In this document: piece by piece, positions 23,400 to 35,769 of the stretch
Position numbering within the stretch: position 1 is the first letter of the stretch
Layout: each line of letters starts with the position of its first letter
Assembly: GCF_000001735.4 (NCBI RefSeq)
Contig: NC_003070.9
Span: 8,060,001 to 8,124,000, forward strand
Reading direction: 5' to 3'
Origin: Arabidopsis thaliana
Lineage: Eukaryota; Streptophyta; Magnoliopsida; Brassicales; Brassicaceae
Length of the DNA stretch: 64,000 nucleotides
Program-made: the position numbers and the translations under genes
Notes under the pieces: model-generated
The model's input: the letters and a program-made list of their open reading frames with translations, nothing else
Database searches by the model: none
Told to the model about the DNA's origin: nothing

Positions 23400-26300
23400 A
23401 TGTCCAAATCTCGGGCAGTTGTGGAGCTCACCGCTCGTTTCGATCTCGGCGGCGACGATAAGATCCGAGCTTTATCTCTCTCACCTATCTCCGATTCTCA
23501 AACCCTAGTATACCTCGGAACCTACTCCGGATCTCTGATTCTCCTATCTCTCGACACTTTAACTAATACCGTCTCGCGTCTCGCAAGTGTATCGCTGAGC
23601 CCTTCTCCTGTTGAGTCTATCTTTGTACTCGGCGAGGAAAGAGGGAGAGTTCTAGCTCTCTGCAATGGTTACTTGTTCTTATTGGATTCGCTTCTTTCTC
23701 AACCAGCTAAGAGATTGGGTGGTTTATTGAAAGGGATCAATGTGATTGCTAAGAGAGTAAGAGGACGTGATTCGTCGAGTACTGACTTGTTGCCTTCTGA
23801 GATTTCAACGGATTCTAGCTCGAGTAAGAAGTTTCTTCAGTTGCTTGGTGCTGGGAATCTTGTGAGTGATGTTAGAGGTAATGATTCTAGACATGAGAGA
23901 GTCCAACAAGGTCACTATGTTTTCGCTGTTGCTATTGGTGAGAGAATGTTGCTGATTGAACTTCAATGTGCTGAAAAAGAAGGATTAAGTGGTTCCTTTG
24001 TTGTTTTGAAAGAGATTCTGGGAATTGGTGGGATCAAAACTTTGGTTTGGCTTGATGATTATGTTATTGCGGGAACTGTTAAAGGTTATAGTTTGATCTC
24101 GTGTGTCACTGGTCTAAGTGGGGTTATTTTCACATTGCCTGATGTTTCTGGACCGCCGCTGCTTAAATTGCTCTGTAAAGAGTGGAAAGTGTTGTTGTTG
24201 GTGGACAATGTTGGAGTTGTTGTGGACACAAATGGTCAGCCTATTGGAGGGAGCCTTGTGTTTCGGAGGAGGCCTGATTCTGTTGGAGAATTGTCTTTCT
24301 ACTTGGTGACTGTTGGAGATGGAAAAATGGAAATACATCAGAAGAAGTCTGGTGCTTGTGTTCAATCAGTTAGTTTTGGTCCTCAAGGATGTGGGCCTTC
24401 ACTTTTGGCCGCAGATGAGGCAGGAGACGGAAACCTTTTGGTTGTCACTACCTTGTCAAAGGTGTTTATCCTGATAATGGCTATCTTCATTTCTTTGGAG
24501 TATATCTTGTTAATAAAATAGTCAAGAATTTTTTGTTGACTCTTTCATTGTGATGTTTCAGCTTATTTTTTATCGGAGAGTGCCTTATGAAGAACAGATT
24601 AAAGACCTCTTGAGGAAAAAGAGATATAGAGAAACCATCTCCTTGGTGGAGGAACTTGACTCACAGGGGGAAATTTCGAAAGACATGCTTTCGTTTCTTC
24701 ATGCTCAAATAGGGTATCTACTGCTTTTTGATTTGCGCTTTGAGGAAGCTGTGAATCAATTTTTGAAGTCAGAAAAAATGGAACCTTCTGAAGTTTTTCC
24801 TTTTATCATGCGGGATCCTAATCGCTGGTCTTTGGTGGTATAATTTTTTTTCCTGTCAGCTGGTTTTTAATTATATACTCTAATTTGTTTCTAAAAATTG
24901 ACTGATTATCAACCACAGTTCATTATTTTCCTTACTCAAGGCATTGCCTGACTTGTAGCGAACCCGAACTTTATGATGTCTTAAGCCTTGTCCAGCTGCA
25001 CTCTGCTTAACTAAAATTTTTGCTTGGTTTCAGGTTCCAAGAAACAGATACTGGGGACTGCATCCTCCCCCAGCTCCTTTCGAAGATGTTGTAGATAATG
25101 GGCTGATGGCCATCCAGAGAGCCAATTTTCTTAGAAAAGCAGGAATGGACACTCCGGTTGACGAAGAGTTTTTCTCAGATCCCCCTAGTAGAGCTGATTT
25201 ACTGGATTCAGCAATTAAAAACATAACCAGGTGATACAATTACACTTTTTATGTATATTGTTTTCCTCTACAGCTTTTGTAGATATCCCTGTTCTCTGTG
25301 GTCTGAGTTGGCATATAATGAGATAACGTTACATGTTACGACAGGTACCTCGAGATATCACGTGAGAAGGGCTTAACTCTCCCAGTGAGGGAGGGAATAG
25401 ACACGCTTCTAATGCTTCTTTACAGAGCATTAAACCGTGTTGAAGATATGGAGAATCTTGCATCTTCCGGTAATAACTGTGTTGTGGTATGTGTTTTTAG
25501 TTAATATAATTTACGCATTCATAATTTCATAACATCAAATCGATAGGTGGCACCACAAACTAATAACTGAAAGATGTTAGAAACCTGTAATTCGGACTAG
25601 TAAATCTATTCTTTGACAGAACTATTTAAGCAAGATAGCTAGAGATTGGTTAAAAAGGAGAAGAAAACAAATTTTCAGTCTAGGTGCGTTTTTGTATGCA
25701 TGTACTTTGTACCAAAGTACCAGTTTTGCAGTTATTTAGCTGAGTCTCAGTGTAGTAAAGCACTGTATTTGAAAGCAGTATATCAATGACATTCATTTAG
25801 GATGCTGACTTTCCCCCGAACAAAGTCCCTAAAGTTACATCGTAGCACTGTTAACTGGAAAATATTAGCTGTAGTACTTTAGGATTCATCTGGATGTACG
25901 ACGTGGAAATTACGTTTTTTTGGATCCTTAGAAATTTAATACATAGAAAAACAAAGAGCTTGTTGTCAGATGGTTGCCTGAGGGAGGACTTTACAACTTG
26001 TGTGGACGATGCAGGAGGAGTTGGAGACTCTTCTAACTGAATCTGGACACTTACGGACACTTGCATTCCTCTATGCAACTAAGGGGATGGGTGCGAAGGC
26101 TCTTGCTATTTGGCGTCTCTTTACGAAGAATTATTCATCTGGTCTATGGCAAGACTCAGATGACTTGGTACCCTATTTACACGATAACGAGCTCATTAGG
26201 TTATCTGGTAAAGAGGCTGCTGCCGCAGAAGCAGCCAGAATTCTTGAGGAACCCTGTGATCCAGAACTGGCATTGCAGCATCTTAGTTGGGTATGACATA

Positions 26301-28867
26301 TATATGATATAACTCCCAAGTTGTTGTAACTTTGTACAATAAAGATTTGCATCTTGTGAGTTTAATTGATGATTTTGGATGTATCATTTTTAGATTGCAG
26401 ATGTAAACCCATTGTTTGCTATCCAAGTCTTGACGTCAGATAAAAGGACAGAAGAGCTTTCGCCAGGTGGGAATCAGGGTTAACAGGGCATTTGAGTTTG
26501 ATTGTGAGTCAGATGTTGATCTCTATTCGTTCTGTTTAGAAACATTTTGCCAACTGCTTCGTAGGTTTTGAATTGTGATTTATTCTGGACTCGTATTGAT
26601 GAAATATGGCTTAGCTGAAGTCTGAGGTGACTAATTTAATGCAAGAAGTCTAAGGCTGCTTTAGGTTTAGGAAACATAATCTTATCCGTGCATATATTCT
26701 CATGTCTCTAGTGTGCTGTTCATCAATATAGTTAAGATTAAGATTAATATAGGCATCTGTTCCAGAATTGCTGTAAAAAAACTTACATAGTTCAATTTTT
26801 TTTCTTCGCCTTTGGGTTATTGAATGGCATATGATATTATGTGTATAATGGTCGATTAAATACTTAAAGTCTTGATTGATGTAAGGGTCTGTGTTTCTTA
26901 ATCTTATTGCAGAGCAAGTGATCCAAGCTATTGATCCCAAAAAGGTTGAAATCATACAGAGGTATAGTTACTAACCGTATAAATAAATTTCACCCAGTTG
27001 AATTTTAGTAAAACCTTACTAGTAAGAGGAAAGTCCACCAGAGTTTGTTGTAGCGAAGTTGGGAAAATTCTAAAACTTTTTTCTTGCTGACCTTATATAC
27101 TGGCCAGGTACTTCCAATGGTTGATTGAGGAAAGAGACTACACTGACCCGCAGCTGCATACATCGTATGCTCTCTCACTTGCCAGATCAGCACTTGAGTG
27201 TGTTGAAGTTCAAAATGGTATCCAAGAAGCTGATGTTCCAAATGGTAGTGAGGCACATGATAGCAATGTTGGAAGTATTTCTTTGTTTGAAGTTGACGTA
27301 CGAGAAAGATTGCAGGCCTTTTTGCAGTCTTCAGATCTATATGATCCTGAAGAAATCTTGGAATTGGTAGAAGGATCAGAACTGTGGTTGGAAAAGGTTT
27401 GTCTGTCAAATTTGTTTCCTTCGATTTTGAATGGTTCTTAAAAAGTGTCATTTAGATGTGTATGCGCACATAGGATGCTTCATGATTATGTTGGTGCACC
27501 GATTTTTTATTCAATGGATTTTTTACTGTCAAAATTATGTGTGTTTGCCCATTTGTCATGTGTAATTTTTTTTTATTTGATAGGCAATCCTATACCGAAG
27601 GATTGGGAAGGAGACATTGGTCCTCCAAATTCTTGCTCTGTAAGTTGATTTAAATACCAAGAAGTGATAAAGAACAAAACTGAATTGTCTATCTGATTGT
27701 GTGAGCAAATATAGTTTATTTTATTGTGAATTTGAATGTGGTTACTGATAAGATCTTCTCTGGTTGGGCGCCAGGAAGCTTGAGGATTGTGCAGCTGCAG
27801 AGCAATATTGTGTAGAGATTGGAAGACCAGATGCATTTATGCAGTAGGTTCTTTTCCTTCATTTCGTTACTTATTGTGAATGCCATTGTATGATCTTTTT
27901 TCCTTGTGAAATCCCTTTAAACAAAAAGTTTATCTTAGGTTGCTTGATATGTACCTGGATCCTCAAAATGGTAAAGAACCTATGTTCAAGGCTGCTGTTC
28001 GTCTGCTCCACAACCACGGGGAATCCCTTGATCCTTTGCAAGTATTGGACGTAAGAAACCCAGTCCTCCTCCATATGTGAAAAAGACACTGATATTGCCT
28101 CTTATCCTACAGCTTTTTCATTTGGTAGTTGTTTGATGATAGAGCTGATATCTTTTTTTATATGCAGAAATTGTCTCCTGATATGCCCTTAAAACTGGCA
28201 TCAGATACAATTTTGAGAATGCTGAGGGCTCGGGTTCATCATCATCGTCAAGGCCAGGTAAAAATTCACAACCCCTACCAATTGTGTGTTTTTAGTTGTC
28301 AAATTTGCCATGTGTAACAGTAATATGTACATTTAAATGCTAAGAAGAGATAATTATTGAAAGTAGCATAGATAAACTTATCAAAAAGTTGTTACTCTGT
28401 TAAAAGTGCCTTCAATCTGTATGTGGTGTGGGTATAGCTTTAGTGTCTGAATGCTCTGAATTCAATTGTTACAGATCGTACACAATATCTCTCGTGCATT
28501 GGATGTAGACTCGAGGTTAGCAAGATTAGAAGAAAGATCACGTCACATGCAGATAAATGATGAGAGCCTCTGTGATTCCTGCTATGCCCGTCTGGGAACT
28601 AAATTATTTGCTATGTACCCCGACGATACCATTGTCTGTTACAAGGTTAGTCCCCCGCTTACAATATAATTCTGTTGCATGCTATATCCAAATTCATTAG
28701 GGATTAAGTATATCTTTCTTGCACGGTTTCTTTTCTCTGAGGGTATTTTTGTTGTTCCTCTTCCTTCTTCTCAGTGTTACCGACGCCTGGGTGAATCAAA
28801 GTCAGTAACAGGCCGCGACTTCAAACGAGATGTTCTGATAAAACCCGGTTGGTTAGTTAACCGGTAG
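23400..28867 (+). CDS. VPS3: CORVET tethering subunit VPS3 / VPS39-TRAP1 family
   Basis: Fifteen exons (23400-24461, 24562-24837, 25034-25230, 25345-25486, 26015-26290, 26394-26466, 26913-26961, 27108-27396, 27584-27639, 27775-27843, 27939-28050, 28168-28257, 28475-28645, 28775-28867, with the 26466/26913 junction inside a codon) give 984 aa. The first exon encodes a CNH/beta-propeller-like domain (about residues 10-300). The middle is the alpha-solenoid typical of HOPS/CORVET subunits (YEEQIKDLLRKKRYRETISL, LRTLAFLYATKGMGAKALAI). The C-terminus holds a small zinc-binding knuckle with C930-x2-C933 and C952-x2-C955. The protein belongs to the VPS39/TGFBRAP1 family; in Arabidopsis this copy is thought to be the CORVET subunit VPS3, which tethers endosomal membranes with RAB5 for vacuolar transport. 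Assignment as VPS3 rather than VPS39 rests on locus memory. The count of listed segments is fourteen. Confidence 0.92.
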
Positions 28868-29500
28868 CAGAAGAAGCCCATCTTGTTCCGCATCAATTGG
28901 CTTTTTTTCACTTGACCTCTAACCCTCACAAACACAGAGTTGGTACAGTACATACAGCAGCTCACGCAGTTTCCCTTGCTACAAATAATGAAGAACATAA
29001 GGATCTCCGTTCGATCGCCATAGCTTCATCAAGCTCGTCTCTAGACTTGTGTAGAGAGATTCGAATCGGCAACATTTCAAAAGTTCTTCATCTTACTGTA
29101 AATGGTGGAAGGCATCGTGTAGTTCTATAGGCATTTTCGCCTTTGAGACAGTTAAACATGGACAAATGTAACTATGGGTTCCTCTAATACCTTGTTGTAG
29201 TCTCACTTTAGCTTATTTATGTAATACTTTCTTCTCAAGACGAAGGACTCGTTTCGCTAATAATTAAAAATAATAAATTATAAAAACCAGAAAAACGAGT
29301 AAAAAAAGCAGAGAAGAAAAATCAAACATACATACACACAAGTCTCGCTAAGAGAAGGTCTTGGGAAGAAGACGATTCGTCGATTCAGGTTTCTGCTATC
29401 ATCTTCCTCTTCGGGACACAGTTTCCCTTTTCCTTTCTTCGTCGGAATCGCTTCTCTTCACTCACCGGTTGGAGAAACAGTTAAATTCTGACAAAAAAAA
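28868..29500. other. VPS3-like 3' UTR and SCYL2 leader
   Basis: The 3' UTR of the VPS3-like gene runs into the promoter and CT-rich leader of the SCYL2 gene. I see no independent gene. An open stretch at about 28900-29130 lacks an ATG start and a typical coding pattern. Confidence 0.55.
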
Positions 29501-32500
29501 ATGTCGATTAATATGAGAACGCTAACGCAAGCACTAGCCAAAACGGCTGCAGTGATTGAGAAGACGGTTCAAACCACAGTCCAGGAGGTTACAGGTCCCA
29601 AACCTCTACAAGACTACGAGCTTCTCGATCAGATCGGTTCCGGTGGTCCTGGTCTCGCTTGGAAGCTTTACTCCGCCAAGGCACGTGACTCCACGCGGCC
29701 TCAGCAGTATCCAACAGTTTGCGTCTGGGTGCTTGATAAGCGCGCTTTATCTGAGGCTCGTGCTAGGGCGGGATTATCTAAAGCTGCTGAAGATGCGTTT
29801 CTCGATTTGATTCGTGCTGATTCGGGGAAGCTTGTGCGGTTGAGACATCCCGGTGTGGTTCATGTTGTTCAGGCGCTTGATGAGAATAAGAATGCTATGG
29901 CTATGGTTACGGAGCCGCTCTTCGCATCCGTGGCTAATGCGCTTGGGAATGTGGAAAATGTTGATAACGTTCCCAAAGATCTTAAGTCCATGGTGCGTTA
30001 GAATTTGAGCAATTGAGTGAGCAAATGGAAGATAGTTTACTGTTTCTTATAATTGTTGTAGGAGATGAGCTTGTTGGAGGTGAAGCATGGTCTTCTCCAA
30101 ATTGCAGAGACATTGAACTTTCTTCATAATAACGCCCATCTTATTCATCGTGCTGTATCTCCGGAGGTTGCTTTTCGAAATTTATAGTCAATGCTTGTTC
30201 ATCTTCCTTGAAGCTGTTTTGGTTTATGTACAACTTCATTTGCAGAACGTTTTTATTACTTCGGCTGGTTCCTGGAAGCTTGCCGGATTTGGCTTTGCTA
30301 TTTCACAAGCACAGGATGGGAATTTGGATAACTTGCAATCATTCCACTACTCTGTGGGTACTTAAACTTATGAATTATGATCGATTACTAGATTGGCATA
30401 CAACTTTTTTGATTCAACTCTGGTATCTAGATGAATATCCTATGCATGGATCTATGCAGGAATATGATGTTGAGGACTCAATCCTGCCACTCCAACCATC
30501 TTTAAATTATACTGCACCTGAATTGGTGCGGAGCAAAACTTCTTCGGCTGGAGTTTCTTCAGATATTTTTAGTTTCGGATGCCTCACTTATCATTTAGTG
30601 GCACGGAAACCATTGTTTGATTGTCATAACAATGTCAAGATGGTATTGCTAAAACCCAAGCTCATTAGTATCTGTTTTAGATGTCTTTACATATTGTCCT
30701 GTAGAAAGTGGTATAATATCTGTTCTTGCCGTCACTGATGATGGTTACCTTGCAATTTTTTTGCAGTACATGAACACATTGAACTATTTAACAAATGAAA
30801 CTTTCTCATCTATACCCTCGGACTTGGTATCTGATTTACAACGGATGCTATCAATGAACGAGTCATATAGACCAACAGCTTTAGATTTCACAGGTAGGAA
30901 TACTGAGCTTCATGTGGTTTGATTATTTCTTGTGACAAACTTTACCTCCTTGCTTGTTACACTTATATCTTGAACTTGAACTTTCACCTGCAGGATCTAG
31001 TTTTTTCCGAAGCGACACTAGGTTGCGTGCCCTCCGTTTCCTTGATCATATGCTTGTATGTATATTAAATTTTAATCATCGTTTCAGACAGACGTGATTT
31101 TGATAGTTGGAAACATATAAAACCTTTGGGGCATTTTTTTATTTATTGCAGGAGAGAGACAACATGCAGAAGTCTGAGTTCTTAAAAGCATTATCAGATA
31201 TGTGGAAAGACTTTGATTCTCGTGTATTACGGTATAAGGTAGTCACTTTCTGGATTCTTTTGCGTATTCTGTTACTTAACAGAAAACAAATCAGTTACTC
31301 AAGTGATTTGCCTAGTAACAACTAATCAAACCAGGTTTTGTCAAGCAGGTGCTTCCTCCTCTTTGTGCTGAACTTAGGAATTTGGTTATGCAACCAGTGA
31401 TTCTTCCCATGGTTCTAACTATAGCAGAGTCTCAGGTGCTTTTTCTAATCTTAAGTACTTACATTTCGTCAATCAGATCGTATTCTATTGGAGGTTTACA
31501 GATACCAGTGATTCTATATAAAATTTGTTTTTCTTATTACTTGTGTTATATGACCTATCACATGCACATATACTTAGACCTGATTATTTCAGTTGTACAT
31601 ATGGTGATTGCACAAATAAATACCGGCATTATCAACCTGTCATGTGTTACTTGGAAGTTGCATTGATCTTGGACAAGAATTTCTTTTAGATCTTTACTCA
31701 TGCTTTAATGATGCTTGAGACCTTAAATAATGATTTGCAGGATAAAAATGACTTTGAGTTGACAACGCTCCCAGCCCTTGTTCCTGTCTTAAGTACTGCT
31801 ACGGGTGATACATTACTGTTGCTTATAAAGCGTGCAGAGCTAATTATTAACAAGGTAAATCTCTAACCAATATGTATGCATAACTAAAAGTCTAAAACTA
31901 TGTGATGTATGCATAACTGGAACTATGTTTTTGAACCCTGCGTATTTAGTGTCTGCTAAATTCTACCGATTTGACACAATGGGATAGGGTAAATGAATAA
32001 AAGTGCAAAGTATAGTTACTTATCTATGACTTATCTGGTGCCATTACTTATAATTTTAAATAATTGGTAGTCCCACACATGAATCCTTATGCTTTCTTAC
32101 ACCAATAACCTTCATTTTCTTAAAGCTGACACATATTTCTCTCTTGACTTCTATTGCTAACTGCTAATTGCTTCTTTGCTACAATTCTAAATATGCTTAA
32201 AATGGTATCACTTTTCTCTTATTCATTTATTATCTTACTCCCTCGGCCCTCAGATCTTTACTATTGTGTTTTTGTATAAATTTGTAGACTAATGCAGAGC
32301 ATCTTGTATCACATGTCCTCCCTTTGCTTCTCCGAGCCTACAATGATAATGATGTCCGGATACAGGAGGAAGTTCTGAAAAGATCTACATCTGTTGCTAA
32401 ACAACTCGATGGTCAGGTAATGCTTGATACTTTATTTTATATTTTTTTTGGATGATTTTTATCTGAATTGATGATATAAGCTTCAGGATTGATGTGTGCC

Positions 32501-34173
32501 TTACACAAGCTTACTGTCACATGCTTTTTAATTTTGGCTCTGCAAAGTTATTCCATTTGTCGTATGGGTGAGTCAGTTCAGTTCTTATTTATTTTAACTT
32601 GCCATTGCAGGTTGTAAGGCAAGCAATTTTGCCTCGTGTTCATGGCTTGGCTCTCAAAACCACAGTTGCTGCCGTATGTTAGCCTTGATTTGTTCAATTT
32701 TTATGTCTTTTGAGAAATACATTGATAAAATGAAGAGCTCCTCTAAATAAAGTTTTGAGTAGAACGTCTTGTGGTGCAGGTCAGAGTAAATGCTTTGCTT
32801 TGCTTAGCAGAGCTGGTTCAAACACTTGATAAACTCGCTGTTACTGAAATTCTGCAAACAATTCAACGCTGTACTGCTGTTGATCGTTCTGCACCGACCC
32901 TTATGTGTACTCTTGCAATCGCAAACGCAATTCTCAAGCAGGTAGGTAAAAGTAGTTTACTTTCTCAATAATATTAGATGTTTGAAAATCTTAATTTTCA
33001 ATATTTTTCATAGTGCCTTCTCCATCATTTCTTTCTAGTATGGAGTTGAATTCACTTCAGAACACGTACTTCCCCTGATTATACCACTTCTCACTGCCCA
33101 ACAATTGAATGTCCAACAGTTTGCCAAATATATTCTATTTGTCAAAGATATTCTCAGGTATACCTCCGACCAATCCTGTCCTGTTTCCAAGTTCTTATTC
33201 CCCTTATAACTGCATACTGTTGTAATTGTTTTCAACATCTGGTTTGTCTATCCTCTGGTCACTGAACAGGAAAATAGAGGAAAAAAGAGGAGTTACCGTA
33301 AATGATTCTGGAGTCCCAGAAGTAAAACCAGGCTGTGTGGCGGATGGGCTTCAGTTTCAAACACCAACCAAAAAAACTGAAAAGGTTGCTTCTGCAGCAA
33401 AGAACAGTCCAGCATGGGATGAAGATTGGGCCCTCCCGACCAAAATTTCTGCTCCAAGAGATCCTGGACCCGCAAACTCTCCTCAGTTTAACAATTCTAC
33501 AGTTCAGTCACAGTCATCGAACCGGACATCAGTACCAACAACATGCCCTGCAGTTGACCTAGAGTGGCCTCCAAGACAATCTTTCAATGCCACTGCTCAG
33601 CCAGCTAATGATGAGACTCGGATAAACGCAGCAGGAACACCAACAACTCCGAGTTTTGATGAACTAGACCCTTTTGCTAACTGGCCACCACGGCCCAACA
33701 GTGCTTCCACTGCCTCTGGCGGTTTCCATAACAGTACTACCACTCAACCTCCAATCAACAACAGCGGTTCTGGTTTGAGAAACAATTTAACAGACGGTAG
33801 GCAGTTTCAGACAACTAACAACGACTTCTGGGCCTTTGGTAATGCCTCCCTCTCTTCTATGAAATCACAGCAAGAGACTTCGGGTATCAGGGCAAGTAAC
33901 GCAGATCCTTTGACCTCTTTTGGGATTCAGAATCAGAACCAAGGAATGCCGTCTTTTGGAAGCAGTTCATATGGTAACCAGAAGCCGCAAGCAGACATCA
34001 GCTCCATATTCAGTTCAAGCAGAACAGAGCAATCTGCGATGAAACTCGCACCACCGCCTTCAATAGCTGTGGGAAGAGGAAGGGGAAGGGGTAGAAGTGG
34101 GACATCTATCTCTAAGCCAAATGGTTCAAAGCAGCAACAAACCGAACAGCCATCTTTGTTAGATCTATTGTGA
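29501..34173 (+). CDS. SCYL2B: SCY1-like pseudokinase SCYL2 (clathrin-coat associated)
   Basis: Thirteen exons (29501-29992, 30062-30166, 30246-30353, 30460-30642, 30767-30893, 30994-31055, 31152-31238, 31349-31435, 31741-31854, 32288-32416, 32611-32673, 32780-32941, 33039-33157), plus a last one at 33270-34173, give 913 aa. Residues about 40-330 form a kinase fold that has lost catalysis: the catalytic loop reads HRA (193-195) instead of HRD, and the Mg loop GFG (213-215) instead of DFG, while a glycine loop (46-51) and a candidate ATP lysine (K80) remain. HEAT-like helices follow (about 360-570). The C-terminal third is low-complexity with W/DPF-type motifs ([12 protein letters not shown]), an RGRGRGRG run and a terminal SLLDLL clathrin-box-like end. 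SCYL2 proteins link clathrin, AP complexes and SNAREs at the trans-Golgi/endosome; in Arabidopsis they are needed for root-hair growth. Confidence 0.95.
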
Positions 34174-34658
34174 ATCTAGCTTTTGGTGAGACATTGAGGT
34201 AAAAGACAGTACCTGTGAGAAAACAGACGCATGTGCTCATTGTTTTCTTCATTAGTCATTCTAATCTCGTCTGTGATTTATCATAGAGCCTCTGTGCAGT
34301 GCAATGGATAGGAGATCTTAATTGTTTTCATCAACATAGTGTATATATCTCTTCCAGTTTGGAATATGTTCCAGAAAAGAATCATTGATTACTCGTTGTA
34401 CATAATATCTCCTTCTAAATTGATGATTTATAGTTATGTATAACATGTTTTGCAAGAGATTTGAAATCTTCTTATGTATCAATTCAATGCTTGTACCCTT
34501 TTTTTATCCCTCGAGTTCTTAAGGTACTTAGTCCCTAGTGATTAACCAAATTAGCCAGCATATTTCTTTTAGAACATATATCATTTTAGAAAATATGTTA
34601 CTAAACGATATGTTTGGGCCTTTGATGATGAAAAAGCTAAGAACGATTTTCTTTTGGT

Positions 34659-34922
34659 ATGAAATGTTTGTTATTACTATTCCCTTTAGTATTTACCAAA
34701 GACTTCGCAGGGGGTGAAAAAAAGGATCAACCTGATGTTATCATATTACACGTGAATCTCCCAGATCGAGATTTTGCTACAAGAATCAAGAAATATTATG
34801 TAGGGATTCGTTGTGGAACGAGAGAAAGTGTGTTTTGTTTGCTTAACTTTAAATCTCAGTTTTCTTATAAACTTTTTATAGCCGTCTTTTATGCAAAACC
34901 CCTTGAGTTTTTCATGCCTTAA
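34659..34922 (+). CDS. Possible small unrecognised ORF
   Basis: An 87-aa frame begins with ATG and a hydrophobic stretch (MKCLLLLFPLVFT) that could pass as a signal sequence, then a polar part with DVIILHVNLPDRDFATRI. I do not recognise any family and see no clear promoter or splice sites. The surrounding DNA is AT-rich. It could be a gene relic or chance. Confidence 0.15.
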   Translation: MKCLLLLFPLVFTKDFAGGEKKDQPDVIILHVNLPDRDFATRIKKYYVGIRCGTRESVFCLLNFKSQFSYKLFIAVFYAKPLEFFMP

Positions 34923-35288
34923 CTTGTGAATCGTGATAGAGTAAGAAGATTATGGATATTGTTAAGTGTTAATTAAGATCAATTTCATCTTCTACGAGAT
35001 GGTATTCCTGTACGTTTTCCAATCAAATAACTTCATTTTACCATTGTTATTATTTAAGAATATGTATATATATAAGAAAGTGAGTTCGATATTTTCATTT
35101 GTATGTATATAATGTAAAAGATTATACAATAAGACAATAATAAAGAGATTAAGGAATCATTTACGTGTTAATCACACTTGACTTGAGAAACTCTTTTAAA
35201 TTGAAGTCCTCCTATAGACCCGTCGCCGTTATCTTGGCGCCATTTACGTACCCTCCTTTTTTCTAAATCATAATCCCCAAAATCCCTA

Positions 35289-35315
35289 ACCTAACTAAAC
35301 TAAATACTACCTAAC
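35289..35315 (+). promoter_or_regulatory. Paired AC elements upstream of the endoglucanase
   Basis: ACCTAAC occurs twice, 20 bases apart, about 460 bases upstream of the start codon. AC elements bind R2R3-MYB factors controlling cell-wall genes. The motif is short, so functional meaning is only suggested. Confidence 0.4.
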
Positions 35316-35769
35316 TAACTACCCTATTATCAAGATTTAAGACATTGTTTATCTATCCCCTAATCGTACGTATTACGCAATGCCACTATCTAAAATACAC
35401 TTCATTACAGTTTACTGTGGTAAAAAAGATAAGTATCAAACATCAAAACTACCAAGAAATTACCAATTTGTGTCGGTGAACTCATATAGACAAACCTATG
35501 TGGTAATCAAACTATTAGTTAAAAAAAAATTGAACATATTAAGAAGATTACAGAATAATACATGTAATCCTCCACTTGTCAGTTCTATAAAATATTAATT
35601 AAAAAGGAAATTCAAATTGAAGTAACTAAGAACAGTTTTTTTAGCAGTTAAGCTGAATTTCAAAAAGCCATAATCTTCGCTCTGAATCTCATCAGCCCCG
35701 GTCTCCTTCTCTAGCTATATATATACGTGTGTGATAAAGTCGTACCCTCAAGCCAACACAATAACAAGA

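Larger units (their letters stand above)
34174..35769. other. Intergenic region, endoglucanase promoter
   Basis: No firm gene is seen in these 1.6 kb. An ATG-started frame at 34659-34922 could encode 87 residues with a hydrophobic start; I do not recognise it. Two MYB AC-type elements (ACCTAAC at 35289-35295 and 35309-35315) and a TATA box at 35716-35724 belong to the downstream endoglucanase gene. Confidence 0.5.

Noticed and set aside
28897..29130. 77-codon frame between VPS3-like and SCYL2 genes
   Set aside because: Starts without ATG and lies in the VPS3-like 3' UTR; no family recognised.
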